Positions 49,699 through 59,840 are shown, counted from the stretch's first letter. The stretch: DNA of 64,000 nucleotides from Sulfuricaulis sp. (GCF_024653915.1 NZ_JANLGY010000005.1:62001-126000); one strand, 5' to 3'. Numbers and translations: made by a program. The notes: a model not told the origin generated them from the letters alone.

Positions 49699-51672
49699 TC
49701 AAGAATCTATCGGAGCCGGTTGGTTTATCTTGCGTAGCATATTGCGGATGACGAGCTGCTGGTTTTCCAGATTCTGACGACTGGATTCCAGTTCGGCAAT
49801 GCGATCGTTCAGGTTGCCGGAATTTTCGTGGACCTTCTTCAAGTTTTCAAGACGCTGATCCATGAGGATTTTGTGCTCGCGGACCTGTGACAGAATTGGC
49901 CCCATGATGGCCTTACTCCAGGCGCGGGCGGCAGTATTACTCTCGCTGAAAATTTCACGCGCCCGTCCCGCCAGCGTGACGAAGAATTTCTGCACCACAA
50001 AGTGCTGTTCCGTGATGATCATCATCGGACTGTTTCGGAAAGCCTCTGCTTCTTCATAGAGTTTCTGCAACTGGCTGCGATACGGCAGCAGCGAGAAATT
50101 GACCGGCTTGATCTTGGCGAGCCCGTGTTCGCTGTGGAATTTTCCGTAGATGGCCTGCACCAAACTGCGTACCTGCTGGGTCTGTTTATTGGCTCTCTCC
50201 ATGGCATCGAGCGCCCCGTTGAACATCGACTTCATGGCTTCCCGCAGTCCTGGTGTGGTCCAGGATTCGGACATGCCCCGGCGGGTAATATCCGCCAGAT
50301 TGTCAAAGGCTTCGACACTAAGGTAATCGAGCAGAACCTTCACCTGATCGGAGAGCACGGCGCGCGTATTCTGGAAGCTGACGAGCGTCTGATCGTAGGC
50401 TTGTTTTTCGTCACGCAGGCGCGTCACCAGATCCTGTACGGTTTCGCTATTTTCGCTACCCAAAGTCTGAAGTTCCACGATCTGTCCGGCAACAGCAAAG
50501 TGTCTGGCCTCGATCATGGCGCTGGTGGTTTCGACCATGGAGCCAATGTCGTGGATCACGCGTTCGCGCAGCAACTCCCGCCTTGCCGGGATGATGTCAT
50601 CCGACAGTTTGGCCTCCAGTGCAGGCAGACCGCTACGTTCGATCAGTGCGTAATCCGCCTTGATTTTTCCAAGCAATCCCTTTTGCGCGGATACCGCCAG
50701 CACCTGGTTTTTGCTGATACCGAGCGTGCGCGCCGTTTCCTGTGTCTGACGCGCCATCGCCGTGGCGAATGCGTTGTCATGGCGCATCTCGTCCCACAGG
50801 TAATCAATTTTGTTCAGCGCCACCAGCCGACCGGCACCATTGCTGTCCCGGGTCGGGCAGACGTGATGGTTCCATACTTCAAGATCGGTTTTGGTGACGC
50901 CGGCATCAGCGGCCAGTACAAACAGAACTGCCTGCGCGCTCGGCAACATGCTCAATGTCAGTTCCGGTTCAGTGCCGAGTGAATTGAGTCCAGGCGTGTC
51001 GAGCACTACCAGGCCCTGCTTCAGCAACGGGTGCGGAAAATTGATGATGGCGTGACGCCACACGGGAATCTCCACGCTGCCATCACTGTTCAGCATGTGC
51101 GTCGTGGCTTCCATGTCAGGATGGTAAAGGCCGAATTCTTCAGCCTGTTGCCGGCTGACAGATTTGGTTCTAACGGTTTGATGAAAGGTCTCGGCCATTT
51201 TTTTGGGTGAATCCAGATCCAGCGGCATCACCGTCCACGCCGCGGAGGTGCGCTTGTATTCAGATATGGTGGTGGCGGTTTGGCGTGTTTCGATGGGAAG
51301 GAGTTTCAGGCACGGCGGCTTGTTGTCGTCGTAGCGTAATTCCGTGGGACACATGGTGGTACGGCCGGCTTCAGAGGGCAGGAGGCGCTGCCGGTAGTCA
51401 GCGAAAAAAATGGCGTTGATGAGTTCGGTCTTGCCCCGGGAAAATTCGGCGACCAGAGCGATGGTGAGCTTGTCAGAGCGGAGTGCGTCGATGAGTTCGT
51501 AAAGTTGCAGATCTTCCTCGCCGCTGGCGAGTCCGTGGCTTTCGACCCAGGTCTGATATTCGTTGATGATTTCGATTAATTCATCGCGCCAGCGTTTGTA
51601 ATCCCCCAGTCGCCGGCTGAATTCGTTAATGGCCAGCCGGGGCCGCTCCTTTAAGGTTTGCGCGCTTATCAT
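49699..51672 (-). CDS. Dynamin-family large GTPase
   Basis: A 657-residue protein with a GTPase domain: P-loop AEFSRGKTELINAIF (about 76-90), a switch-I threonine in RTTMCPTELRY, G3 VVLDTPGLNSLGT (about 230) and G4 ALNKIDYLWD (about 280). The remaining half is helical, with a coiled coil near the end (LNDRIAELESSRQNLENQQL). Bacterial dynamins remodel or protect membranes. No obvious membrane paddle can be seen and it stands alone, whereas many bacterial dynamins are paired. Confidence 0.88.
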   Translation of the reverse strand: MISAQTLKERPRLAINEFSRRLGDYKRWRDELIEIINEYQTWVESHGLASGEEDLQLYELIDALRSDKLTIALVAEFSRGKTELINAIFFADYRQRLLPSEAGRTTMCPTELRYDDNKPPCLKLLPIETRQTATTISEYKRTSAAWTVMPLDLDSPKKMAETFHQTVRTKSVSRQQAEEFGLYHPDMEATTHMLNSDGSVEIPVWRHAIINFPHPLLKQGLVVLDTPGLNSLGTEPELTLSMLPSAQAVLFVLAADAGVTKTDLEVWNHHVCPTRDSNGAGRLVALNKIDYLWDEMRHDNAFATAMARQTQETARTLGISKNQVLAVSAQKGLLGKIKADYALIERSGLPALEAKLSDDIIPARRELLRERVIHDIGSMVETTSAMIEARHFAVAGQIVELQTLGSENSETVQDLVTRLRDEKQAYDQTLVSFQNTRAVLSDQVKVLLDYLSVEAFDNLADITRRGMSESWTTPGLREAMKSMFNGALDAMERANKQTQQVRSLVQAIYGKFHSEHGLAKIKPVNFSLLPYRSQLQKLYEEAEAFRNSPMMIITEQHFVVQKFFVTLAGRAREIFSESNTAARAWSKAIMGPILSQVREHKILMDQRLENLKKVHENSGNLNDRIAELESSRQNLENQQLVIRNMLRKINQPAPIDS

Positions 51673-51806
51673 TATATTGAATACCCCTTTAATACAGGTG
51701 GTTAGAATATAAACTTAAATAAGAACTATATCTAGCCCCTACCTGCTTTGAGAGGTGCCACGGGACAAGCCACCAAGGGGGCCAAGTCCGGGGGCTCAGA
51801 GAGGTG

Positions 51807-52097
51807 TTACTTCATGTCCCAGTCGAGGTTTTCAGGGAGTTTTTGCGGGGAGTGGATGCGCAATTGCTTGCGTTGGGAGGTATTGCCGCGCTCAAGCACG
51901 ACATGGCGGCGGGGCACGTCGAACAGCTTGGCCAGGCAGGCGACAAGTTGATCGTTGGCCCGGCCTTCGACCGGCGGAGCCTTAAGGCGGATCTTTAAAC
52001 GGTCGCCTGTTACACCGGTAATAGCATCCGATTTGGCGCGTGGTTGGACTTGAACCTGAAGAATGAGATCAGTGCCATCCCGGCGAAACCAGCCCAC
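51807..52097 (-). CDS. yggU: YggU/DUF167 family protein
   Basis: A 96-residue small alpha/beta protein with the family core [20 protein letters not shown], then [18 protein letters not shown] and [20 protein letters not shown]. The function is unknown. It lies one base after yggT on the same strand, in the conserved proC-yggT-yggU order. Confidence 0.92.
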   Translation of the reverse strand: MGWFRRDGTDLILQVQVQPRAKSDAITGVTGDRLKIRLKAPPVEGRANDQLVACLAKLFDVPRRHVVLERGNTSQRKQLRIHSPQKLPENLDWDMK

Positions 52098-52098
52098 G

Positions 52099-52656
52099 CT
52101 AGCGCAGCAGATGGGCGAGTGCGAGTTGCAACAGCTGTAGTCCCACGAGCACGACTATCGGCGAAAGGTCGAGCCCTCCGACCGCGGGGATCAGGCGCCG
52201 CGCCGGGCGCATCAGCGGTTCCGTGAGGCTCGCCAGCAGATCGCCGGCGGGATTGTGACGCATGCCATAAGGCATGAACCAGCTCAGGATCACACGCAGC
52301 AGCACGGCGTAGAAATAGACGTTGATCGTGAGTTGCGCCAGGCTAACTACGGTGGCCAGCAACAGTGGCAGAAGATCAGGTGTGCGCCCGATAAGCCAGG
52401 AGATGAGGAACAACTCCAGGCACTTGAGGATGAGCAGCAAGACGAGTGAAGCAATGTCGATGCCGAACAGGCCGGGAATGATGCGCCGCAGCGGTTTGAG
52501 CAGCGGGTTGGTAAGTGCTACCAGAAACTGGGAAATAGGGTTATAGAAATCGGCGCGTACGATCTGGAACAGGAAGCGCAGCAATACCGCCAGGATGTAC
52601 AGTCCGAAGACGACCTCGACGATGAGGCCGCTTGCCTCGGTGAAAAATGAATTCAT
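52099..52656 (-). CDS. yggT: YggT family membrane protein
   Basis: A 185-residue protein with two YggT units, each with a helix pair and the conserved P-rich loop (NPISQFLVALTNPLLKPLRR and NPAGDLLASLTEPLMRPARR). The family is linked to osmotic shock tolerance and cell division factors. Its ATG overlaps the proC stop by 4 bases. Confidence 0.93.
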   Translation of the reverse strand: MNSFFTEASGLIVEVVFGLYILAVLLRFLFQIVRADFYNPISQFLVALTNPLLKPLRRIIPGLFGIDIASLVLLLILKCLELFLISWLIGRTPDLLPLLLATVVSLAQLTINVYFYAVLLRVILSWFMPYGMRHNPAGDLLASLTEPLMRPARRLIPAVGGLDLSPIVVLVGLQLLQLALAHLLR

Positions 52657-53504
52657 GTCTTTTTTCCGAACATGTCAGCGATTTCCCGCGAGCGGTTGAC
52701 CGCTGCCTGCACGGCCTTTTTGAACAACTGACGGATGTCGCCCTGTTCCAGAATCTTTACCGCCTGTTCCGTTGTGCCGCCGGGCGAAGTCACGCGACGA
52801 CGCAGTTGTGACGGTTCTTCATGGCCTTCCAGCGCCATCTTGGCGGCGCCGAAGGCCGTCTCGAGCGTGAGCAGACGTGCCTGCTTCGGAGCCAGCCCGG
52901 ATTCGATGGCGGCCTGTTCGAGCGCTTCCATGACGAGGAAAAAATACGCCGGTCCGCTGCCGGACAGCGCCGTCACCACGTCCATCAGGTCTTCGTTATT
53001 GAGCCATACCGTCACGCCCACGGCGCGCAGAATGGATTCGGCCTGATTGCGCATGGATTCATTTACGCGCTCATTGGCGTACAGCCCCGAGGCGCCACTG
53101 CCGATTAGTGCGGCGGTGTTGGGCATGGCGCGCACGATGGGAAGCCCGCCGCCCAGCCAGCGGTCGATGTCCTCGAGGCGCACGCCCGCGGCGATGGAGA
53201 TCACCAGGGGTTTTGTCTTCTGGACAACATGGGCCAATGCCTTGGCCACTCCAGCCAACAACTGCGGCTTGACTGAGAGCACCAGGATCGCGGCGCGCGT
53301 GACAACGACTTCGTTGTCGGCAAAGGTTTTGACGCCGAGGACGGATTCAATCGCCTGCCGCTGCGACGATTCGGGATCGGAGAGGACGATCTGGCTCTGG
53401 CCCCAGCCGTTTTTCAGCAGGCCCGAGGCCAGGCTGCGCGCCATATTGCCGGCGCCGATAAATCCGATCAGGGGGTGCGCGCCGCGTGAGGAGGTGGAAG
53501 CCAT
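52653..53504 (-). CDS. proC: Pyrroline-5-carboxylate reductase
   Basis: The start is ATG 53504; a TTG three codons earlier is the only reason the frame is longer. The 283-residue product has the Rossmann motif IGFIGAGNMARSLASGLL, the VLSVKPQLL contact, and the C-terminal signature LSGSGPAYFFLVMEAL with VTSPGGTTEQAV. It makes proline with NADPH. It is divergent from pilT, and no yggS lies between them, unlike in Pseudomonas. Confidence 0.95.
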   Translation of the reverse strand: MASTSSRGAHPLIGFIGAGNMARSLASGLLKNGWGQSQIVLSDPESSQRQAIESVLGVKTFADNEVVVTRAAILVLSVKPQLLAGVAKALAHVVQKTKPLVISIAAGVRLEDIDRWLGGGLPIVRAMPNTAALIGSGASGLYANERVNESMRNQAESILRAVGVTVWLNNEDLMDVVTALSGSGPAYFFLVMEALEQAAIESGLAPKQARLLTLETAFGAAKMALEGHEEPSQLRRRVTSPGGTTEQAVKILEQGDIRQLFKKAVQAAVNRSREIADMFGKKT

Positions 53505-53702
53505 GGCCGGCAAAGTTTAAAGCGCCGCTCCGCGGAACGGAAGCCGAATTCCGGGTATTGGCCCGCCAAAGCCGGGCATTATTGCGGAATTCCCCGACCG
53601 CCGGACAAGTCGTCCATTGCAGGTAAGCCGGGAATGGACTAGAAATTATGGCAAGGGCCGAATTTGTAACGCTTTTACCATCCACGGCCCACGGAGAACC
53701 TA

Positions 53703-54779
53703 ATGGATATAGCCGAGCTGCTGGCGTTTGCCTTCAAACAGAACGCCTCGGACTTGCATTTGTCGTCCGGTCTGCCGCCCTTGATTCGCGTGGATGGCGA
53801 CATCAAGCGCATCAACGTGGACCCGCTGGACGATCGCACCGTCCACAACATGATCTACGACATCATGTCGGACAAGCAGCAGAAGGATTACGAGGAATTC
53901 CTTGAGACCGACTTCTCCTTCGAGCTGCCCAACATTGCGCGATTCCGCGTCAATGCCTTTAACCAGAATCGCGGCCCGGCCGCGGTGTTCCGGACCATTC
54001 CTTCGAAGGTGCTGACGCTGGAGCAGCTCAATTGTCCTCCAATCTTCAAACAGATTGCCGACCAACCGCGCGGGGTTGTGCTCGTGACCGGTCCGACCGG
54101 TTCCGGCAAGTCCACGACCTTGGCGGCCATGGTTAATCACATCAACGAAACGGAGCATGGACACATCCTCACCATCGAGGACCCGATCGAGTTTGTGCAT
54201 ACCAGCAAGAACTGTCTCATCAACCAGCGCGAGGTCGGCAAGGATACACTCGGATTCAACAATGCCCTGCGCTCTGCCCTGCGTGAAGATCCGGATATCA
54301 TTCTGGTGGGTGAAATGCGCGATCTGGAAACCATCCGTCTGGCATTGACCGGCGCCGAAACTGGACACCTGGTGTTCGGAACCTTGCACACCAGTTCTGC
54401 CGCCAAGACCATCGATCGCATCATCGACGTGTTCCCGGCCGCCGAAAAGGACATGGTGCGTGCCATGCTTTCCGAGTCGCTGCGCGCGGTCATCTCGCAG
54501 ACACTGCTCAAGAAAATCGGCGGCGGTCGCGTGGCGGCGCACGAAATCATGATCGGCACGCCTGCCATCCGCAACCTGATTCGTGAAAACAAGATTGCAC
54601 AGATGTATTCGGCCATCCAGACCGGCCAGAACGTGGGCATGTCCACGCTCGACCAGAACCTGGTAGACCTGGTGCGCACGCGCCAGGTGCACGTGGACGA
54701 AGCCCGTACCGTGGCGGCCAACAAAGACCAGTTCACGGCGGGCGCGATGATGGCGGCGGCTGCGGCGAGCAAGAAATGA
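53703..54779 (+). CDS. pilT: Type IV pilus retraction ATPase PilT
   Basis: A 358-residue secretion ATPase with Walker A GPTGSGKSTTLAAM (about 129-142), the Asp box LTIEDPIEFVH, Walker B ILVGEMRD, the His box HLVFGTLHTSSA and the PilT-specific AIRNLIRENKIAQ. It depolymerises pilin for twitching motility. GGAGAACC precedes ATG 53703. Its stop overlaps the pilU start by 4 bases. Confidence 0.97.
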   Translation: MDIAELLAFAFKQNASDLHLSSGLPPLIRVDGDIKRINVDPLDDRTVHNMIYDIMSDKQQKDYEEFLETDFSFELPNIARFRVNAFNQNRGPAAVFRTIPSKVLTLEQLNCPPIFKQIADQPRGVVLVTGPTGSGKSTTLAAMVNHINETEHGHILTIEDPIEFVHTSKNCLINQREVGKDTLGFNNALRSALREDPDIILVGEMRDLETIRLALTGAETGHLVFGTLHTSSAAKTIDRIIDVFPAAEKDMVRAMLSESLRAVISQTLLKKIGGGRVAAHEIMIGTPAIRNLIRENKIAQMYSAIQTGQNVGMSTLDQNLVDLVRTRQVHVDEARTVAANKDQFTAGAMMAAAAASKK

Positions 54780-55891
54780 ACTTCATCGATCTCCTCAAGC
54801 TCATGAAGCACAAGAAGGCCTCGGACCTGTTCGTCACGGCCGGCGTGCCACCCTCCATCAAGGTGGACGGAAAGCTCATGCCGGTGACCAAACAGGCGCT
54901 CACGCCGGAGCAGTCGCGCGCCTTCGCCTACGGCATCATGAACGAAGACCAGCGCCGCCAATTCGAGGCGAATAACGAATGCAACTTCGCGATCGCACCG
55001 CAGGAAATTGGTCGCTTCCGCGTCAATGTATTTATGCAGCAACAGCGCGTGGGCATGGTGCTGCGCACCATCAATACTGATATCCCGCGCTTCGACGATC
55101 TGCACCTCCCCAAGGTGATGGCGGACTTGGCGCTGACCAAGCGCGGATTGATCCTGTTTGTCGGCGGCACTGGCTCGGGAAAATCCACCTCACTGGCGGC
55201 CATGATTGGCTATCGCAATGAATACAGCTATGGGCACATTCTCACTATCGAGGACCCGGTGGAATACGTGCATGACCACAAGAACTGCATCGTGAACCAG
55301 CGTGAGGTCGGCGTGGACACGGCGACTTACGAGATCGCCCTGAAAAATGCCATGCGCCAGGCTCCGGACGTAATCTTGATCGGCGAGGTGCGCGCGCGCG
55401 AGACCATGGATCTCGCCATCCAGTTTTCCGAGACCGGTCATCTGTGTCTGTCCACTTTGCACGCCAACAATGCCAATCAGGCGCTCGACCGCATCATCAA
55501 CTTTTTCCCCGAGGACAAGCGCAATCAGTTGCTGATGGACCTGGGGCTTAACTTGAAGGCCATCGTGTCACAGCGCCTGATACCGATTAAGAGTGGCAAG
55601 GGACGTGTCCCGGCGGTCGAGGTAATGATCAACTCGCCACTCGTCGCCGATCTGATCATGGAAGGCAAGGTCCCGGAGATCAAGGATTTGATGGGCAAGT
55701 CCACCGAAGCCGGCATGCAGACCTTCGACCAGTCATTGTTCAACCTGTACGAGGCTGATCTGATTTCCTACGATGATGCCCTGCGCAACGCCGATTCGGT
55801 CAACGATGTGCGCCTGCGCATCAAGCTTGAAGGCAAAGACTCAAAGAATCGTGAGCTCGGCGAATCCATGCGCAACGTGACCGTCAAATAA
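54776..55891 (+). CDS. pilU: Type IV pilus accessory retraction ATPase PilU
   Basis: A 371-residue PilT paralogue: Walker A GGTGSGKSTSLAAM (about 131-144), LTIEDPVEYVHDH, ILIGEVRARETMD, HLCLSTLHANNANQALDRII and the C-terminal MQTFDQSLFNLYE. It supports retraction together with PilT, whose gene overlaps it by 4 bases. A terminator follows. Confidence 0.97.
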   Translation: MNFIDLLKLMKHKKASDLFVTAGVPPSIKVDGKLMPVTKQALTPEQSRAFAYGIMNEDQRRQFEANNECNFAIAPQEIGRFRVNVFMQQQRVGMVLRTINTDIPRFDDLHLPKVMADLALTKRGLILFVGGTGSGKSTSLAAMIGYRNEYSYGHILTIEDPVEYVHDHKNCIVNQREVGVDTATYEIALKNAMRQAPDVILIGEVRARETMDLAIQFSETGHLCLSTLHANNANQALDRIINFFPEDKRNQLLMDLGLNLKAIVSQRLIPIKSGKGRVPAVEVMINSPLVADLIMEGKVPEIKDLMGKSTEAGMQTFDQSLFNLYEADLISYDDALRNADSVNDVRLRIKLEGKDSKNRELGESMRNVTVK

Positions 55892-55941
55892 TTATCGATA
55901 CGGCACATAACATATGTGACCGACGCTTGTAACATGCCTAT

Positions 55942-55968
55942 AAAAAAAGCCCCGCGAGGGGCTTTTTT
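55942..55968. terminator. Bidirectional terminator between pilU and pyrC'
   Basis: AAAAAAAGCCCC (55942-55953) and GGGGCTTTTTT (55958-55968), loop GCGA. A and T runs on the two sides serve both converging operons. Confidence 0.93.
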
Positions 55969-55992
55969 GTTGTGGCACTATGCCGATCTCGA

Positions 55993-57279
55993 TCAAATTT
56001 TTGGCGTTTCGTAAACCAGCTTCCCGCCTACCAGCGTATGGGTAACCCGCCCGCGAAATGTCTGTCCCAGAAACGGTGTGTTGTGGCCGCGCGAGACGAG
56101 CTTGTCTTCAGTCAGTGTCCAGCGTGTTTCAGGATCGAAGATGCAGACATCGGCGGTGGCGCCGATGCCGAGATGACCGGTTTCCACGCCGATAATCTCC
56201 GCCGGCTTGTGAGTCAGCAACGCAATGGCTTCCGTCAGCGTGAGCAGTTTCTCGTCCACCAGTCTGAGCGTCAGCGGTAGTAATGTTTCCAGCGCTGAAA
56301 TGCCGGGCTCTGAACGGGCGAAGGGTGCGAGCTTGGCATCCGGCTCGTGTGGCTGGTGATCCGAACAGATGGCGCTGAGGGTTCCATTGCTAATCGCCTT
56401 GCGCAGTCCTTCGCGGTCGTGCTTGCCGCGCAGCGGCGGGCGCACATGACACTGAGTATTGAAATCGCCGATATCATGCTCGGTCAGGTGCAGGTGATGC
56501 GCCGTGGTGTCGGCGCTGACAGGCAGCCCTTTTTTCTGTGCCGCGGCCACCATGGCCGCAGCGCGTGCACTGGATAGCCCGCAGAAATGTGCACGGCAGC
56601 CGGTCTGTTCGATCAATGCGAGGTCGCGTGCGACGCCAACGGTTTCCGCCGCTTCTGGTATCCCGGCGAGACCCAGGCGTGTACCGACTTCGCCTTCATG
56701 GACGCAGCCGCCGTTGCGCAGCCAGGGGTCTTCGGCATGCAGGAACACGGTGAGGTCGAGCGTGGCGGCGTATTCGAGGGCGCGGCGCATCACCAGCGTA
56801 TCGGTCACGGGTGACAGGGCGTTGGTGAATCCCACGCAGCCGGCCTCGTCGAGCGCCTCCATGTCGGCCAACAGTTTGCCTTCGAGCCGCTGGGTCAGCG
56901 CGCCCAGTGGGTGGATGAAGGCGAGCCCGAAGCGCCAGGCACGCGACTGCAGCATCTGGGCCATGGCTGGGGTGTCGATGACGGGCAGGGTATCGGGTGG
57001 GCAGCACAGCGTGGTAATGCCGGCGGCGACGGCGGCACGCACCTCGGATTCGATCGTAGCCTTGTATTCCAGACCCGGTTCGCGCAGACGCGCGCGCAGA
57101 TCAACCAGCCCGGGGCAGACGATACGACCACGTGCGTCGATGGTTTTCTTCGCCCTGAATCCCGACGGCGCCTTGCCAACTCCGGCAACAAAGCCGTTGT
57201 CATCGATAAAAAGATCTTTTTTCCCATCCACGTTATTGGCCGGGTCTATCAGGTGCCCACCCTGGATGACGAGACTCAT
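55993..57279 (-). CDS. pyrC': Dihydroorotase-like PyrC' (probably non-catalytic)
   Basis: A 428-residue amidohydrolase-fold protein. The first metal motif of active dihydroorotases, DxHxHxREPG, reads [10 protein letters not shown] here, so both histidine ligands are lost, while HHLHLTEHD and the Asp in [12 protein letters not shown] remain. In Pseudomonas the paralogue at this position (pyrC') is inactive and needed to assemble aspartate transcarbamoylase. The same is likely here, with a true pyrC elsewhere in the genome. It overlaps pyrB by 4 bases. Confidence 0.9.
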   Translation of the reverse strand: MSLVIQGGHLIDPANNVDGKKDLFIDDNGFVAGVGKAPSGFRAKKTIDARGRIVCPGLVDLRARLREPGLEYKATIESEVRAAVAAGITTLCCPPDTLPVIDTPAMAQMLQSRAWRFGLAFIHPLGALTQRLEGKLLADMEALDEAGCVGFTNALSPVTDTLVMRRALEYAATLDLTVFLHAEDPWLRNGGCVHEGEVGTRLGLAGIPEAAETVGVARDLALIEQTGCRAHFCGLSSARAAAMVAAAQKKGLPVSADTTAHHLHLTEHDIGDFNTQCHVRPPLRGKHDREGLRKAISNGTLSAICSDHQPHEPDAKLAPFARSEPGISALETLLPLTLRLVDEKLLTLTEAIALLTHKPAEIIGVETGHLGIGATADVCIFDPETRWTLTEDKLVSRGHNTPFLGQTFRGRVTHTLVGGKLVYETPKI

Positions 57280-58304
57280 TTGCGTTTTTTCCTTTCGGTG
57301 GGCGCACGTGCCTTGCTTGCTGAATCGCGCATGCCTGATTCCCGACTCGTCGACGCACCACCCATGATCAGCGCCATCACCGCCATGCGCACGGCAATGC
57401 CGTAAGTCACCTGCGGCAGGATCACGGATTGCGGGCCGTCGGCCACGGCGGAATCGATTTCAAGCCCGCGATTCATCGGGCCCGGATGCATGACAATGGC
57501 GTCCTTCGCCGCCAGCGAAAGTTTTGCAGGCGTGAGTCCGTAGAGGTTGAAATACTCATGCTCGCTCGGAATATAGGCGCCCTGCATGCGTTCGCGTTGT
57601 AGTCGCAGCATCATGACCACATCCACGCCTTCGAGACCTTCCTCCATGCGCGTATAGGGGCGCACGCCGAGTTTCTCGACCGCCGTTGGCATCAGGGTCT
57701 TGGGTGCTACCACGCGCAGTTCCGCCACGCCCAGCGCCTTAAGCGCATGAATCTGTGAGCGCGCCACGCGCGAATGCAGGATATCCCCGACGATGGCGAC
57801 CTTGAGTTTTTCAAACGCGCCCTTGTGGCGGCGGATGGTGAACATGTCAAGCAGCCCTTGCGTGGGATGCGCATGACGTCCATCGCCGGCGTTGATGATG
57901 CGTACGTGCGCGGGTACATGACGCGCGATCATGTGCGCGGCACCGGATTCCGCGTGCCGTACCACGAACAGGTCCGTGTGCATGGCCTCGAGATTACGGA
58001 TGGTATCGAGCAGGGTTTCGCCCTTGGAGGTGCTGGAGGCGCTGACGTTCAGATTGATCACGTCCGCCGACAAGCGCTTGGCGGCAATCTCGAACGTGGT
58101 CCGCGTGCGGGTGCTGGATTCGAAGAACAGATTGACGACGGTCTTGCCGCGCAGCAGGGGGATTTTCTTGATCTCGCGCTCGCCCATCGAGATGAAGGAC
58201 TCGGCGGTGTCCAGAATTTCTACGATGGTTTGACGGGAAAGACCTTCAGTGGTGAGCAAATGGCGCAACCGGCCGGTGTCATCGAATTGAAGGCCTTGAT
58301 TCAC
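57276..58304 (-). CDS. pyrB: Aspartate carbamoyltransferase catalytic subunit
   Basis: A 342-residue enzyme making carbamoyl aspartate. Motifs: [15 protein letters not shown] (carbamoyl phosphate binding, about 59-73), [30 protein letters not shown] and [12 protein letters not shown]. The roughly 30-residue basic tail ([12 protein letters not shown]) is longer than in E. coli. It overlaps pyrR and pyrC' by 4 bases each, consistent with one complex. Confidence 0.96.
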   Translation of the reverse strand: MNQGLQFDDTGRLRHLLTTEGLSRQTIVEILDTAESFISMGEREIKKIPLLRGKTVVNLFFESSTRTRTTFEIAAKRLSADVINLNVSASSTSKGETLLDTIRNLEAMHTDLFVVRHAESGAAHMIARHVPAHVRIINAGDGRHAHPTQGLLDMFTIRRHKGAFEKLKVAIVGDILHSRVARSQIHALKALGVAELRVVAPKTLMPTAVEKLGVRPYTRMEEGLEGVDVVMMLRLQRERMQGAYIPSEHEYFNLYGLTPAKLSLAAKDAIVMHPGPMNRGLEIDSAVADGPQSVILPQVTYGIAVRMAVMALIMGGASTSRESGMRDSASKARAPTERKKRK

Positions 58305-58798
58305 CCGTTGGCCTCCTGGATGCGCAGCTCAAGTTTTTCCGGACCAAGCAATTTCACGTGCTGGTTTTTGCCGAGCTTGACGCGCTCGCCCACGACCTGC
58401 GGCTCGATGGGCAGCTCGCGTCCGCCGCGCTCGATGAGGCAGGCGAGCATCACCGAGGCCGGGCGGCCGTAATCGAAAATTTCATTGAGCGCGGCACGGA
58501 TGGTGCGCCCGGTGTGAAGTACATCATCCACGAGAATCAGGTGGCGATCTTCCACGTTGACTGGCAAATGCGAGGTCCGCACCTGCGGGTTCATGCCGAC
58601 GCGCGTAAAGTCATCGCGGTAGAAGGAGATGTCGAGCGTGCCGAGCGGTTCCTGAAGATCGAGTTGCTGGTGCAATTGTTCGGCCACCCAGGCTCCGCCG
58701 GTGTGGATACCGATCATGAGCGGTTTGCTTTTGAGCGCCGGCCGCAGTTGTTCGACCATGCGCGTCAGCGCCGCTTCAACGTCGATCGCCGCCGTCAC
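58301..58798 (-). CDS. pyrR: Pyr operon regulator PyrR / uracil phosphoribosyltransferase
   Basis: A 165-residue PRT-fold protein with the PRPP motif [18 protein letters not shown] (about 94-111) and [14 protein letters not shown]. In Gram-positives PyrR binds the pyr leader RNA; here its role in regulation is unclear and no attenuator-like leader is visible between these overlapping genes. It overlaps ruvX and pyrB by 4 bases. Confidence 0.94.
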   Translation of the reverse strand: MTAAIDVEAALTRMVEQLRPALKSKPLMIGIHTGGAWVAEQLHQQLDLQEPLGTLDISFYRDDFTRVGMNPQVRTSHLPVNVEDRHLILVDDVLHTGRTIRAALNEIFDYGRPASVMLACLIERGGRELPIEPQVVGERVKLGKNQHVKLLGPEKLELRIQEANG

Positions 58799-59232
58799 GG
58801 GGTTTCTCCGGGGAGTTCATTCAGGAAGGCCTGCAGGATGGTCTGGGCCGCCACTTTATCGAGCCGGGACTTGTGACGCCTCATGGGAACGCCGGCTTCG
58901 TTCAGGATATCCCGAGCGGCCAGCGTTGAGAGACGTTCATCCACCATGTGTACTGGCAAATTGTAGCGTTCCTTCAGGCGTTGTCCAAACGCCCGGGCGG
59001 CGCGGGTCATGGAGTTATTGCTGCCGTCCATGTTGAGCGGCAGGCCGACTACCAGGGCGTCCGGGCGCCATTCCCCGATCAGCTGAGAAATGCGCACCCA
59101 ATCGGGGTTTTTGGCAGAACCGCGCAGGGTGGTCACGGGTTCGGCCAAGCGCGAGTGGCTGCTACCGACGGCCACGCCGATGTATTTTTCCCCGTAGTCG
59201 AAGGCCAGATAAGTACGAGGCGGGCCACTCAA
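58795..59232 (-). CDS. ruvX: Holliday junction resolvase-like RuvX (YqgF)
   Basis: A 145-residue RNase H-fold protein starting at TTG 59232, which overlaps the algH stop as TTGA. Motifs: [45 protein letters not shown] and [13 protein letters not shown]. It processes 16S rRNA 5' ends or resolves junctions. The long upstream open frame on this strand is only the shadow of algH. The start codon sits in the loop of a perfect hairpin (59216-59247). Confidence 0.9.
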   Translation of the reverse strand: MSGPPRTYLAFDYGEKYIGVAVGSSHSRLAEPVTTLRGSAKNPDWVRISQLIGEWRPDALVVGLPLNMDGSNNSMTRAARAFGQRLKERYNLPVHMVDERLSTLAARDILNEAGVPMRRHKSRLDKVAAQTILQAFLNELPGETP

Positions 59233-59247
59233 GCGTGGCCCGCCTCG
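59216..59247. promoter_or_regulatory. Perfect hairpin over the algH stop / ruvX start
   Basis: A 13-bp inverted repeat CGAGGCGGGCCAC (59216-59228) and GTGGCCCGCCTCG (59235-59247), loop TCAAGC, which on the minus strand carries the algH TGA and the ruvX TTG. It has no T run, so it is not a simple terminator; it may limit ruvX translation or couple it to algH. Confidence 0.7.
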
Positions 59248-59792
59248 CTGGAGAGCGTGGTGAGGTCGACACCCACCAGCTGGGCCGCGGCCTTCCAGCG
59301 CTGCTCCAGCGGCAAGTTGAAAATGATGTCCTGGTTCGCGGGACCGGACAGCCATGAGTTTTCTGTAATCTCGCGTTCCAGTTGCCCCACGCCCCAGCCG
59401 GCGTAGCCCAGCGCCACGATGAATTTCTCCGGCCCGCGGTTTTCCGCGATGGCTTCGAGGATGTCGCGCGAGGTGGAAACGCCGAACCGGTCCGTAACCG
59501 ACAGGGTGGATTCCCATTTACCGAGCGGTTCGTGCAACACGAAGCCGCGATTGCTCTGTACCGGTCCGCCAAGGTAAACCACATCATTCGCGTGACTAGC
59601 TTTGTCCGGCGTAATCCCCAGCTGGTCGAATATGTCGCACAGATGCAAGTCGGTCAGGCGGTTGATCACAATGCCCATGCAGCCTTCTTCGGAATGCTCG
59701 CAGATAAGCGTCACGCTGCGCGCAAAGTTTTCGTCCGCCAGGTTCGGCATGGCGATCAGAAAATGATTCGTGAGTGAATCAGGATTATTCAT
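59229..59792 (-). CDS. algH: AlgH/YqgE family protein
   Basis: Start at ATG 59792 (MNNPDSLTNHFLIAMPNLAD), giving 187 residues, the usual length; the frame is open 12 codons further. Core motifs: CEHSEEGCMGIVINR, YLGGPVQSNRGFVLH and VALGYAGWGVGQLEREI. The family affects alginate or other transcription in Pseudomonas but its molecular role is unknown. It is the fifth gene before pyrC' in the same run. Confidence 0.93.
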   Translation of the reverse strand: MNNPDSLTNHFLIAMPNLADENFARSVTLICEHSEEGCMGIVINRLTDLHLCDIFDQLGITPDKASHANDVVYLGGPVQSNRGFVLHEPLGKWESTLSVTDRFGVSTSRDILEAIAENRGPEKFIVALGYAGWGVGQLEREITENSWLSGPANQDIIFNLPLEQRWKAAAQLVGVDLTTLSSEAGHA

Positions 59793-59840
59793 GACGAACA
59801 GTATCCGGCAGACCGGCACCGGACTCAAGGCCGAAACTGA

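Noticed and set aside
59233-59517. N-terminal extension of RuvX
   Set aside because: The open frame upstream of TTG 59232 lies antiphase within algH and has no RuvX likeness.
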